DNA of 64,000 nt from Myotis daubentonii (Eukaryota > Chordata > Mammalia > Chiroptera > Vespertilionidae), in NCBI RefSeq assembly GCF_963259705.1, contig NC_081842.1, positions 89,210,433 to 89,274,432 of the forward strand, written 5' to 3'. Made by a program: the position numbers and the translations under genes. The notes beneath the pieces were generated by a model. That model saw only the letters and a program-made list of their open reading frames with translations, was not told the origin of the DNA and searched no databases. Positions 13,247 to 24,356 of this stretch are shown in pieces. Position 1 is the stretch's first letter. Every line of letters starts with the position of its first letter.

Positions 13247-13610
13247 CTAGAGGCCTGGTGCATGAAATAGTGCACTTGGCGGGGGGAAGGTGGTCCCTCA
13301 GCCTGGCCTGCACCCTCTTGCAATCTGAAACCCTCGGAGGATGTCCAACTGCTGGCTTAGGCCCATGGGGAGCAGGCTTAAGGCGGCAGTTGGACATCCT
13401 TAGCACTGCTGTGGAGGCAAGAGAGGCTCCCGCCACCGCTGCTGCACTTGCCAGACTTCTGGCTGAGTGGTGCTCCCACTGTGGGAGCTCACGACCACCA
13501 GGGGGAAGCTCCTGTGTTGAGCATCTGCCCCCTGGTGGTCAGTGTGCATCATAGCTACTGGTCATTCGGCCGTTTGGTCTATTTGCATATTAGCCTTTTA
13601 TTATATAGGA
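13247..13610 (-). mobile_element. HeliBat-type Helitron (non-autonomous), minus strand
   Basis: Read on the minus strand it starts TCCTATATAATAAAAGGC, carries the octamer ATGCAAAT (plus 13,581-13,588 reversed) and ends with a hairpin-like GTGCACTATTTCATGCAC followed by CAGGCCTCTAG. Flanks are A before TC and T after CTAG, the expected Helitron A/T target with no duplication. The 364-bp interior is GC-rich with 'accaccaggggg'-type phrases and encodes no Rep/helicase, so it must have been moved in trans. Confidence 0.95.
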
Positions 13611-15291
13611 TTGATGAGAAGTAAATGGAAAATTAGGATATTTACAAATGTAAGTATAAAGTATTATTTCAAGAAGTTTGACCAAGTGGAGGAAAGGAGA
13701 TAAGCTGGTAATTGGAGGAGGTAGTAATATAATATTGAAATAAGTTTTTTGGGGGTAATGGGCATGGGAGGTGGAATTATTTTAGATTGAAGAAGACTTG
13801 AATTATTTTAATTAGGTAAGTAAAACAGAGTTTCAATAATGCAAAAGAGAAAGAGGATAATTAGTAAAATGAGAGCCCAAAGAAGGAAAGAGAATAAAAG
13901 TTCCAGCTCATGGGTCAGAGGTTTACTCTGGGAATAAGAGGAATCTGATCTCAGAGACAGAAGAAAAGAAGCATGTTTAGCATTCTATATAGATAACTGA
14001 ATATGGCAGGGAAGTTATGAATTTTTTGACTGACATGCATCTTTTCTAACAGTGTAGGATATAGTTGGGCATTTAAAGAGTATAATAAACATCTACACCA
14101 AATGCCTGAAGGAATTGGAAAAGAGAAATTTAACAGTAAACACTTTAATGGTAAGGTTTAAATTAGAAGCCATAACTTTGTGTGGATGCCAATATACATT
14201 GCTACTTGATTCACTTTTACCAATGTGTGAGGCATTGATTATAAAAGAGAACTGAAAGTTGTTCCTGTATTGCTCCATGGACAATGACTGGTTCAGAGGG
14301 GGAAATAGAAAGATGAGAAAATGAGATAATTCAGGAACGTGGTGAAAATGTTATTATGGTGAAATCAGCACAGAGCTGCTAGAGAAGGGTGGGGCTAATC
14401 ATAGCATTTCCACTTGGGATCAAAGCAGAAGTGTAGTGTAGAAAAGAGATTGATAAATATGAAATAATATATGGTTGTAGGAAGAATAGCTTATTTTCAG
14501 AGTTTAAGCTTTCAGAAGCACTCCTGAGAGTCGACCACCTCCACTATTCCATCTTGAAAGAATTTTGCATAAAGGAGAAGAGGGAAATCACCAAATTAAA
14601 ATCATGTTAGTAAAGTAAATAGGGATTTTAAGTAATTTGAGTTTTACCCCTAGTTGAACAAATTTTCCAGCAATATCATTCAATGGTGGCTGTCAAAAGT
14701 ACAATTCTGAAAGAAAAGTGATTCTCAGAAATACACTAGCAACAAAAAGACAGAAATTCCTATGCCTACATAGGATTTCATGAAAATAAAAATTAGCTCT
14801 TTTCTCAAAACTCTCTGACCCCAAGTTCTGGTTAATGTGGTTACTGCTTCTGCTCTACTTCTAGAAACCTTCAATTCCCTCAAGGTTAAAGCTTGAATCT
14901 ATGAGAACGAAACCTTCCTCAAGGGTCAATTTTTGTATTCATGTTCAGTCACTGATGATTGGCAATTATTTTTTAGGCAATTTGCTCATGTTTTGTATCT
15001 CTTTATTACTAAGATCATGCTTAAGCATTTGCATAGTATAAATTTGCATAATGTTCTCCATCAGCATTTATGTGACATTTTATTATTTCATCTCTTGTAT
15101 TGTCTTCTTCACCCTTTGTTTTTAATTGTTACATGGTAACAAGCAAAGTTTACTTCAATGACAAAGGCTCCCTAAAATAGAGTGTAAACAAATACCCATG
15201 CCTACTACTGTACTGTTTTACTATTTAAATAATGTTCTGGGTAATAAGGCAAGAGATTTCTTTCTGAATTGTCTGAGTTTCATCAAGTTCT
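13611..15291. other. AT-rich DNA without recognised features
   Basis: No gene or family repeat is recognisable between the two Helitron loci. Confidence 0.5.
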
Positions 15292-15526
15292 TCCTATATA
15301 ATAAAAACCCAGTGACTGAAATGGCAGAATGACCAGAAATCAGAATGACCATGGCCAGTCCCGCCCTCCAGCGTGACCCCCACCCTGATCAGGGGTGTGG
15401 CTGGCCTGCAAACTGCCTGCGGCCCCTTGCCCCGATAAACCCAGCCCCACAGTGGGAACCCCCACCCCAATCTGGGGCCCCCATCAGGGCAGGCCAGCCA
15501 GCCCTTGCCTGTGCACTGGGCCTCTA
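15292..15526 (+). mobile_element. Left unit of a compound Helitron
   Basis: It begins TCCTATATAATAAAAACC and ends ...CTGTGCACTGGGCCTCTA, directly followed by the TCCTATATAATAAAAGGG of the next unit. At this internal end the hairpin's left arm is absent (only GTGCAC right arm remains) and the final G of CTAG is missing. Its 3' portion ('acagtgggaaccccc') resembles the left units at 51,273-51,909 and 59,461-60,097, implying a shared ancestral junction. The 5' flank is T rather than the usual A. Confidence 0.85.
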
Positions 15527-15977
15527 TCCTATATAATAAAAGGGTGTTATGCAAATTGACCCTAACGGCAGAATGGCCAGAGCAACCACTTAACCAGTCA
15601 CTATGAGGCGTACTGACCACCTCTCAGTTCCTTTCCCTGGCTGACAGGCTCCAATCCTCTGATGGTGAACAGGGAAATGGGGGTGGGTGGTGGGGCAGGG
15701 GATTCAGGTAGCACCAGGCCAAGGCTCCCACCCTGCTGGTTGCCCCACACACAGAGGGTGACCTGTGGTGGGGGTGGGGCCGGTGAGCAAGTGGAAATGG
15801 CTGACCTCTTGGTTCCTTCCCCTGGATGTCTGGCTCGGATTGCCTGATGACAAACGGGGAAGCAGGGGTGGGTGGTAGTGGGGTGCAGGGCTGGCTGCAG
15901 GCAGCTGGGGAAGATGGCTCTGATTACAGGCCAGGCCTAGGGACCATACCCGTGCACAAATTTCATCCACCAGGCCT

Positions 15978-15981
<4 letters not shown>
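15527..15981 (+). mobile_element. Right unit of a compound Helitron
   Basis: Starts TCCTATATAATAAAAGGG, has ATGCAAAT at 15,549-15,556, a GC-rich interior and ends CCAGGCCTCTAG followed by T. The terminal hairpin is decayed: 'gtgcacaaatttcatccac', where the second arm should read GTGCAC. No transposase is encoded. A GT microsatellite starts right after the CTAG. Confidence 0.9.

Positions 15982-16026
<45 letters not shown>
15982..16026. repeat. (GT)n microsatellite
   Basis: About 22 uninterrupted TG units immediately 3' of the Helitron CTAG. Helitron insertion next to, or slippage seeded at, this terminus could both explain the position. Confidence 0.95.
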
Positions 16027-16028
<2 letters not shown>

Positions 16029-16060
16029 TTTTTTTTCTAATCCTCATCCAAGGATATGCT

Positions 16061-16108
<48 letters not shown>

Positions 16109-16253
16109 AGAAACATTGACAGGCTGCCTTCCATATGTACCCCAAACAGGGATCAAACCGACAACCCAATCATGTGTCCTGACTGGGAATTGAACTGGCA
16201 ACCTTTTGGTGCACAGGATGATGCTCAACCAACTGAGCCACTCTGGCAGGCTC
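16027..16253 (-). mobile_element. Ves SINE, minus strand
   Basis: Reversed tail (T-run), 'taatcctcatccaaggat', a GA array, 'gaaacattgacaggctgcc' and the reversed head 'caaccaactgagccactc'. It abuts the GT microsatellite, so the target duplication cannot be read clearly. Confidence 0.9.
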
Positions 16254-16404
16254 AAGTTCATATTTTTTGTTTTAATCAAGCATATAGAAACTACCTGAAT
16301 ACTGAAATCTATGTATAACCAGCTAACCTGTATTTATACATTTTCATTAAAGGTAGCTTACTTTATGATAATTAATATGCAGCAATATGGGCTTTTATCA
16401 TTCT

Positions 16405-16612
16405 GACCCTGTTCAAATGCTACTTATTACAAAATCTTTCCTGATTTCCCAGGTACAGTTAATTACTTCCTTGTCTGTGTTCTGAAACAACTCTGCTCGT
16501 ATATGTCATTCATCACTGTTTACAGGTCTAAATCTTTCTTTAGACTTTTACCCATTTGAAGATGGAGGTGGTCTTATTTACCTTTGAATCTATAAACACA
16601 ATAAATGTGTGA
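16405..16612 (+). mobile_element. L2 LINE 3' end, plus strand
   Basis: 'ctgttcaaatgctacttatt', 'aatctttcctgatttccc' and the terminal 'aacacaataaatgtgtgac' follow the L2 3' consensus order. Ancient, non-coding. Confidence 0.55.
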
Positions 16613-16679
16613 CTCAGATTTTATGTAATTCAAAAACATTTTTTAATTACATAGGATTTAACAAGCTTTTAAACATTTT

Positions 16680-16980
16680 TGTTACAGTATAAACTTTATA
16701 AAAATTGTACAGTTCCTAAGTGTTCAACTTGATGAGTCATTAAGTGTTCCCAACTTTTGTCATGAAATGATCCACCAGAATCATTCTGTTACTTGTCAGA
16801 GAGGCCCCTCAGTCCTATCCTCAAGGCCTCTCAGAGTTACTGTTCCTTCCCCTCATCCAAAAGTAACCACATACAGATGTTAACGTTATAGATTATTTTT
16901 GTAGTAAATAGTATGAAACAACTTTATTTAGTTTTTGTGGTTCCATGTAACTTTGGGATAAATGAATTTGTACCCCTTTA
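16680..16980 (-). mobile_element. Old L1M-type 3' fragment, reversed
   Basis: 'aaaaattgtacagttcctaa', 'gtgttcaacttgatgagtc' and 'aagtaaccaca' match a widespread phrase of ancient L1 3' regions in reverse. Boundaries are approximate. Confidence 0.45.
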
Positions 16981-17228
16981 TTTTATTCTCTTTATTTTAT
17001 GTATGTATGAATAAAACACAAATGATGACAAGTTCAAGACCTACAGTAATTCAAATTAAAAGTGTCAAGTAGTGTTAATAATGCTTATCTAATTTGAACA
17101 CAGACTGAGTATATATACAAAATACTAAAAAATAACTGACAATTGTTTATCTTTCAGAAACAGAGAAACAGATATTTTTACACTTTATCTGAGCCAACAA
17201 GCAGTTTCAAAGTTAAAAATGGAATGGT

Positions 17229-17624
17229 TGTTATGGACTGCATGTTCCTGTGTCCCCCACCCCCCAAACTCATGCTGAAGCCCTAACCCCTGTGGTGGCA
17301 TTTGGGGGTGGGGACTCCATGAGGTAGTTAGGTTTGGATGAGGTTGAGGATTGGGTCCTCATGGGGGGATTAGTGCTCTTATAAGAACAGACACCAGAGA
17401 AAACTTGCTTTCACTCTCTCACCTTGTTCGTGCAGAGGAGGTCAGGTGAGTTGCACAGTGAGAAGGCAGCCATCCAAAACCAGAAAAAGATCTCTCACCA
17501 GAACCTGACCACACTGGCATCCGGCTCGCAAACTTCCACTTCCAGAGCTACAAGAAATAATTTCTGTTGTTTAAACAGCTCAGTCTATGGTATTTTGTTA
17601 TGGCAGCCCAGACAGACGAAGACA
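17229..17624 (+). mobile_element. MLT1-type solo LTR (ERVL-MaLR)
   Basis: Starts TGTTATGGACTGCATG, contains 'gattagtgctcttataag', 'tttctgttgtttaaacagc' and 'tctatggtattttgttatgg', and ends GACGAAGACA, in the MLT1A order. An exact 5-bp target duplication, atggt, flanks it (17,224-17,228 and 17,625-17,629), so both ends are original. No internal retroviral sequence remains; it is a solo LTR left by recombination. Confidence 0.9.
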
Positions 17625-17860
17625 ATGGTATTTAACAATTTTCCCAGTTTTTGAATCTTAAGCTTCTCATAGATTCTTAATATTTCAATTTCCAAGAATG
17701 CATATAAGAAATGTACACGAAGCTCAGCTCTATCTTGCCATAGCTAATATTTGATTTTCTTAAATCAAATTTTGCAGCTGAGACTTTGTTGACGGTTCCT
17801 TTTTCCAATGTCAATGATGTAAATAAACACCGCCAAATTTAGAGTGTCTTCTATTCAGAG

Positions 17861-18112
17861 CAGTGGTTCTCAATTAGGGAGCTCTCCCCACCCCGCAGGA
17901 GATTATATTTTGGTTACCACAACTCATGATGTGCAGGTGGGATGGGGTGTACAATGCTAATAAAATCTAATGGATAGAAGCCAGGGATGCTGCTAAACAC
18001 CCCACAATATAGGGAATGGTCCCCTGTAACAAATAATAATAATTATTATTTTTAATCCTCACCCAAGGATCTTTTCCCCATTGATTTCTAGAGAGAGTGT
18101 AAGCGTGTGAGG

Positions 18113-18156
<44 letters not shown>

Positions 18157-18365
18157 TTGAGGTGAGAAAGACTCATTGGTTAGTTGCCTCCTGCACACAC
18201 CACTAGTGAGGTGGGGGACCTGCAACCGAGGTACATGCCCTTGACCAGGAATCAAACCTGAGACACTTCAGTGTGTGGGCCAACACTCCAATCACTGAGC
18301 AAAACTGGCTAGGGCAAGAATTATGTTGCTTTAAATGTTAATAGTGCCAAGACTGAAACCACCTG
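17861..18365 (+). mobile_element. MER5A-like hAT element split by a SINE
   Basis: The 5' part starts CAGTGGTTCTCAATTAGG and includes 'gaagccagggatgctgctaa'; the 3' part after the SINE has 'gttaatagtgccaagactga'. This order is that of MER5A, an ancient Charlie-type MITE. The SINE occupies about 18,048-18,315. Confidence 0.85.
18048..18315 (-). mobile_element. Ves SINE inserted in MER5A-like element
   Basis: 'ttttaatcctcacccaagg', a GA array, 'gaaacattgaggtgagaaag' and the reversed head ending 'ctgagcaaaactggctaggg'. Flanks aataattatt and aagaattatg are a plausible imperfect target duplication. The SINE therefore post-dates the MER5A-like copy. Confidence 0.9.
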
Positions 18366-18428
18366 CCTTAAAAAGAATGTTGGTAGGAAAATAAATTTCA
18401 TCTTATGCTAACTTGTTATACCCTATTA

Positions 18429-18595
18429 TCCTATATAATAAAAGCATAGTATGCAAATTATCCCCTCAACTGGAGTTCTTCTGGGAGTTTGACCAGGGGG
18501 TGGGCTGGCCGGGGGAAGGGAGGGAGTACCCAGCTGGCAGCCAGCAGCCGCTAGGGTCCCTAACAGTACATGAATTTCGTGCACTGGGCCTCTAG
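18429..18595 (+). mobile_element. Short HeliBat-type Helitron
   Basis: Starts TCCTATATAATAAAAGCA after A, has ATGCAAAT at 18,451-18,458, and ends CATGAATTTCGTGCAC then TGGGCCTCTAG before T. At 167 bp it is the smallest Helitron here: little more than the two terminal regions, so it is a useful view of the minimal mobile ends. Confidence 0.95.
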
Positions 18596-20586
18596 TTTTT
18601 TATACTTTGTAATGCCCAAGTTTTAACAAATGGTAAATGATATATTTGTGTAGTTTTTATTTTGCTTTGCATTTTTAATGTAAAGAGGATTAATACTGAT
18701 TTAAAGAAAATTAAACAAACACCTGGAGAAATTCAGTAACTAAAAATGCTCAAATATCACTTTCTATATCTTTTGAGTTGTATGTTTCAAGAAAGGAGCT
18801 GCCTTGGTTTAAATGTGCTTTGGATAATATTCAGTTCTAGGTAGCTATTATTATTTACAGTAATAATTATAGCTAGTATGAACCTTCAAGATACATTATT
18901 CACCGTTTGTTAACACTACTGCATTTTATTTTTGAGGTATGTTACCACATTTTAAACAATTTTTTTCCTTAAACTTTAATTTGAATCTATTTGCATCCCT
19001 TATTTGTGCAAAGTAACAATATGTGAAAACAACTTTTCTAGTGGAAAGAATACCAGATATAGCTTACTTTCTAGACTGTGCATAAGCCATGGAATATCCC
19101 TATACTTACTTGAATGTTGTGTTTGGCTTTTAAAAAAATGGTGACCTATAAGCAAAGCAGTGATTCTTTACATGACTTTGCCAAGGGTAAAATGCCAACT
19201 AATAATGTCACTTTAGTAGAAAAATGCTGCTGCTTACTTCTTATCATGCTTCACAATAAAGCATGTATATTAGTAAAGGAGAGGAGGAGAGAGGAATGAA
19301 GGAGCAGCAAAAGAGAGATTACACAGGGCTTGAATATATTATCACCCTGAAGTCAGTAGGGAAGGCTGCTAAATGCTCTTACAACTGTAATAGCCTATCT
19401 CATGTTAATTCTAGCCTGAAGCTCCCTAACATTTTTTGTTTCGAGATAATGGGGACAAAACTAATTTTTTTTCTTCTGGTTGAACTGCAGTGTTTTTTTT
19501 TTTTCTTCTTTGTGTTTTTTTTTTTTTTTCTCCCAAGGATGTCAAATAAATTAAAGTCTTTGCAAACACCAATACAAAAGCCTTTTGCTTTGCAGAATTC
19601 CCATTAATAACATGCAAGAGTTATTACCCTTGATACTTAGTAGATTTTTTAAATAGCTAGCAATGATTGTTTTGATTGAATATTGGCTTATAATAGGCTT
19701 GTAAAGGAATTTAAGCACCCTTAATTGCTTTCAACCTTCGCTTCCGGTGCCTCCTGAAAATCCTTAGCACAATAGATCTTGGAGTCATTCAGATGGAAAT
19801 ATTTTATAAAAATGAAAGTTAATGCCTATTAACCTCAAAAGTGAAGCCAATTAAAATGGACTATATTAATTTGTAAGAATTTGATATATTATTGATCCTC
19901 TTCTGTGAAAGGGGACATTATTTTATGGCAAGTTGCAATTTAATTTTCTTGGATATTCAACTCTCTCTTAAGCAAAGAAACTTCATTATTTCTGGTATAT
20001 AAATCAATTGGGATTTTATGTACTGAATGCCTCATCTGATTTTTTCATATTTCTTCAACTACTTGGGAAAATGCTGGGATTTTATTAAAAGAAAATACAT
20101 TACCTGAAATATTGAAAACCAAGGTTGTTTTAGTATTTTGTTTGATATTTATGTCTTCTCCGCGGGAATGCTTATAGGCTATACTCTGTTTTACCAGACT
20201 CTGAGAGTAAGAGAGAACCACTCCAGGGACTAATCTGCTGAAAAATATGTGAAGTGATTCCACTCTGAGGCTGTAGAATCCACTAAAACTCAGTTTCCAC
20301 AGCATGAAGGATGGCAAGAGAAGCAGGGTTGAGGCTAGATTGGGCTCTGAAGGGTTATGAAAAATGATTTCTTACGTGCTGTTTTGTCACTTTCTATCTA
20401 TCCGGGCAGAATAGTATCAGTAATTGAAAAACACACTAGTTGAGACCCTGGAGTGTTTCTGCTGCAAGGGCCCCATAGCATAAAACTATGGGGAAACGGT
20501 TATAAATTTAAAGGTCTGTATCTGCTACTCTTTTTCTCCTTTGAAGCCATTGATGGTAAAAATGACAGCATCTCTTAGATTGCAAA
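18596..20586. other. Repeat-poor AT-rich block with dense TAAT/ATTA motifs
   Basis: No transposon is recognisable apart from homopolymer T runs at about 19,490-19,530. The part from 19,600 to 20,100 is rich in homeodomain-type TAAT/ATTA words. This texture is common in conserved non-coding DNA near developmental genes, but conservation cannot be seen from one sequence. Confidence 0.4.
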
Positions 20587-20609
20587 GGAATTTCTGTTAT
20601 TGTTATTAT

Positions 20610-20893
20610 TGTTATTTTAAAATCCTCACCGGAGGAGTGAGGATATTATTTCCATTGATTTTTAGAGAGAGTGGAAGGAAGGGGGAAGGGGGTGGGGGCA
20701 GAGAGAAAGAGGAGACAGAAAAACCTCAATGTGAGAGACACAGTGATTGATTGGTTTGCCTCCCACATGTGCCCCGACTGGAGGTGGGGATCAGACCTGC
20801 AACCCCAACAAGAGCTCTTGACCGGGAAGTGAACCCCAAGACTCTCTGGTGTGCAGGCCTATATTCTAACCACTGAGCAATGCTGGCCAGGGT
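20610..20893 (-). mobile_element. Ves SINE, minus strand
   Basis: 'aaaatcctcaccggaggagt', GA-rich linker, 'cctcaatgtgagagacacag' and the reversed head 'ccactgagcaatgctggcc'. The 5' flank 'ggaatttctgttattg' (20,587 on) is partly repeated after the element as 'ggaatttccattattat' (20,894 on), an imperfect target duplication. Confidence 0.9.
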
Positions 20894-21129
20894 GGAATTT
20901 CCATTATTATCAGGTTTCTTAAGCCATTAAAGAAGACTTCTGGACTACTTTCGCTATTCTCCTATGTAGGTTATAATATTTCTTTAGTTTTCGTTGGTTG
21001 TTGATTTTAATTCTATCTATTTTACATGTTTACATAGAAAGAGTCCGTTATCTTCTAGAATAAACACAATATCACCATAATATGTGCGTAATTAGGTCAG
21101 GACTCTGTATAATAGGCCTCTATCTACAG

Positions 21130-21422
21130 CAGTGGTTCTCAACCTTCCTAATGCCGCGACCCTTTAATACAGTTCCTCATGTTGTGGTGACCCCCAACCA
21201 TAAAATTATTTTCGTTGCTACTTCATAGCTGTAATGTTGCTACTGTTAAGAATCGTAATGTAAATATCTGATATGCAGGATGTATTTTCATTGTTACAAA
21301 TTGAACATAATTAAAGCATAGTGATTAATCACAAAAACATTATGTAAATATATATGTGTTTTTCGATGGTCTTAGGCGATGCCTGTGAAAGGGTCGTTCG
21401 ACCCCCAGGTTGAGAACCGCTG
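21130..21422 (-). mobile_element. SPIN-type hAT MITE, minus orientation
   Basis: Terminal inverted repeats: CAGTGGTTCTCAACCTTCC at the left and ...GGTTGAGAACCGCTG at the right. The interior ('ataaaattattttcgttgct', 'gtgattaatcacaaaaacat') is the wording of non-autonomous SPIN elements. An 8-bp target duplication with two mismatches flanks it: atctacag and atttagag. SPIN elements are known to have been transferred horizontally among distant tetrapods, vesper bats included. No transposase is encoded. Confidence 0.92.
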
Positions 21423-21703
21423 ATTTAGAGTCACTGAATTGGTAGAGATGAATACATATTCTTGCACATTTAAAAGACCACTTGATTAAAACAAAGACAA
21501 AAAATAGATTTACTAAAAATGAAGTGCTCATAATTTTAGGTTATGCTTTCTGACTTGTATGTACAAAATTAATGGTGATGACCCATAATCAAAAGAATAG
21601 GTATCTTAAATGATTTCCCAGTGTTTGTTTTGGGCTATGCCAGTTCCTTTACTAATCACCATGGCACGTTGGTAGGGTCTGTCACCTTAAAATATAACCG
21701 TAG

Positions 21704-21915
21704 TGCCTGGCTGGTGTGGCTCAGTGGTTGAGCATCAACCTATGAACCAGGAGGTCATGGTTCAATTCCTGGTCAGAGTACATGCCTGGGTTGAGGGTTC
21801 GATCCCCAGTGTGGGGTGTGCAGGAGGCTGCCAATTAATGATTCTCTCTCATGATTGATGTTTCTCTCTCCCTCTTCCTTCCTCTCTGAAATCAATAAAA
21901 ATATATTTTTTAAAA
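21704..21915 (+). mobile_element. Ves SINE, plus strand
   Basis: Head 'gcctggctggtgtggctcag', B-box-like 'ggttcaattcc', 'gaggctgccaattaatgatt', 'ctctctcatgattgatg', CT linker and 'aaatcaataaaaatat' tail. It belongs to the short form also seen at 49,607-49,824. Confidence 0.93.
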
Positions 21916-21956
21916 AGTGCCCCAACTTATTCTTACTCTTATGATAGGTTAATGTG

Positions 21957-21987
21957 AGAAATATATATATATTCTAATATATATGTG

Positions 21988-22053
<66 letters not shown>

Positions 22054-22085
22054 ATATGTGAGTGTGTGTGTATGTGTGTGTGTAT
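21957..22085. repeat. Compound (TA)n-(CA)n-(TG)n microsatellite
   Basis: A long TA run (about 21,990-22,040) passes into CA and then TG repeats. The self-complementary TA core can extrude cruciforms. Confidence 0.95.
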
Positions 22086-24099
22086 AATCAGTGGGATAGG
22101 GGAAACTAACTGATCATAATATAAATCAAATATATGACTTTGGAGTAATTGATATCATATTGCAAGCCACCACTTAAACATAACAATAAATTGAATTATC
22201 TACAACTTTCATATTGATCCATGATCGTATGTTTTAGCAGGTCTCCCTTACCAGGCTTGGTTCCTTCACCCCTCCTTAGAGTCTTTCCCTGCCACTTTAT
22301 GACTATCTTGGGACTACAAGCCTCCCTTATCCCCCTCACACACCCCCTACAGTGATGTCTCAGGCCAGACTCTGCTGACACCTGCACTAATAGCAGGGTA
22401 GATTATCTACTGTTCTTAATTATCTCTCCCACAGCTCGCCTCCATTAGCTTGGATAATTGACTGTATGTATAACATTCATAAGCCGAACAATGTGCTATA
22501 GAAAAAAAATTAAGGGAGAGCAAAAAAATGAATCTTTAGTTTATATAAAATTAGCTATGTGTAGTGTCAGATGTTGTACAGCATCTGGAGTTTTGGAGGG
22601 AGCATCTGTTTTCTTTTGTTGGAAAAGTCATTAAGAATTTAGAAGGAGATTTTTTTCAAAGGATAGGAGAAAGTAGTATTGCATAGATTTTTCATTGAAT
22701 AGGTATTAAAGAAAAAAGTGTTTCAATGAGTGAAAGTTGTGCTCTAATGAGCGAAGGGTCTGGAAGCAGCAACCTAATGAGAGATGAAAAGACTGATCAT
22801 GAGTTACAGAGCTGCATGGGGCGGGGGACGTGTAAAGAGGGTAAGGCTCTGAATTCAGTGGAAAGTGGTCGTCACAGGACAAGTATGGGAGAAGAAAATA
22901 TCTTTTCTATATTCTTTCAGTCAATCCTCTAGATTACCTCTGCAATTTTTGTCCCTATGAAATAGATGGTTATTGCTAATATATGACTAGCATATCTGAG
23001 TATTGAGTAGATTTAGCAATTTCCTCAAGTTGACAAATGGTGAAACTGGAATTTAAACTCATAGAGTGTGATGTTTGAGGATGCAATGTGATTCAGCATG
23101 CTATTTGTATCATTTAGACTACTGTAAGCATCATAGATCCAAACTGTATTTCTTTAAAAGTAAATAACAACAAATATGAATAACATGGAATCATTATTAC
23201 AAGTCTATATTTCCTTCAATATGTAAATAATGATTATAATATACAGGGAAAGTGATAATGACAATAAATTCATGATTTAGTTGTCAGAGTACTTCAAAAG
23301 CAAAGAAATCTCAGGAGTAATTAGATATAAACAGGATTAAAGAATTGTTTAGATGTGAATAATCCAACATTTCATCGCTTTTGTGTTCAATTAGGTAATA
23401 GTGCACACTTTCATTTTGCATATTTTTACATTAATTTTTATAATAAAGATAAGGTCATTTATATACTTACTTATTATGAGCACTTTAGATGACCTACTAA
23501 GACTCCTGGTATATTATGATTGAAGTTCTAGGAGAAAAAAAAGGTGGAATTTTGCTCTCATACCTCTAATGAGTTGATCTCACACAAAAAATGAAATATA
23601 AAAAAAAAAATACTTTGAAATTATTTATTAACTTATCCTGGTATGAAATATACTTGTGTAAAACTTTTTTAAAATTCAGATTTCATCTTGCTTTGTTTAT
23701 TTTCTATGCTGGTAGAAGTGTTTGAAGCTGAAAGGTTGGCATTTGTGTTTCTGCTGACTTGCACATTTCATACAATAGGACTTGTTATTAAGGGCCTGAT
23801 CATGGTCAATGCAATCTGCAGTGTTAGCTAGTTTTTGAAACTAGTAGTGAATTCGAAATTAATTACAGACTATTTTGGGTTCATTAGTGTTCATGAAGGG
23901 TTTTATGCCTGCTTGTTTGTTTTTAATTGAGTTGAGGAAACAAAAATAACAAATGCTGCTTTCTTTCATATGCAGACACAAAGTGGTGCTATCTTCAACT
24001 GAAACACTGATAACAGCAATGACAAAGACAATATAATCAAAGAAAGGAAATATGCATCTATCGTATTTGCTACCACAAAGCATGGAATAAGAAGGGCAA
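22086..24099. other. AT-rich DNA without recognised features
   Basis: No gene or family repeat is recognised over 2 kb. Several short A runs occur (for example 23,601-23,610). Confidence 0.5.
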
Positions 24100-24356
24100 T
24101 CTATAATAATAAAAGGGTAATATGCTAATTAGACTGGACATCCTTCCGGACGTCCTTCCAGATGAAGCGGGGCCAGAGGGAGGCCCGGGTCCCGGGTGCC
24201 TGCAGGCAGCCAAAGGAAAGCCAGCCCAGGTCCCAGGTGTCTGTTGGTGGCCAGAGGAAAGCAAATCCAGGTCCTGGGTGCCAGAGAGAAGCCGGTGCTG
24301 GCAGCCGGGGGAAGGAAGGCCTACTCTTGCACGAATTTTGTGCATTGGGCCTCTAG
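24100..24356 (+). mobile_element. HeliBat-type Helitron (TCTATAATAA subtype)
   Basis: Starts TCTATAATAATAAAAGGG after A with 'taatatgctaattagac' and 'cggacgtccttccag', and ends TGCACGAATTTTGTGCA then TTGGGCCTCTAG before T. Its 5' end shares this distinctive subtype with the element at 42,927. The 257-bp interior is GC-rich with partly repeated 'cccgggtgcc/aggtcccaggtg' phrases. Confidence 0.95.

Noticed and set aside
13258..13554. 98-codon frame with protein-like composition
   Set aside because: Entirely inside the Helitron at 13,247-13,610, antisense to the element.
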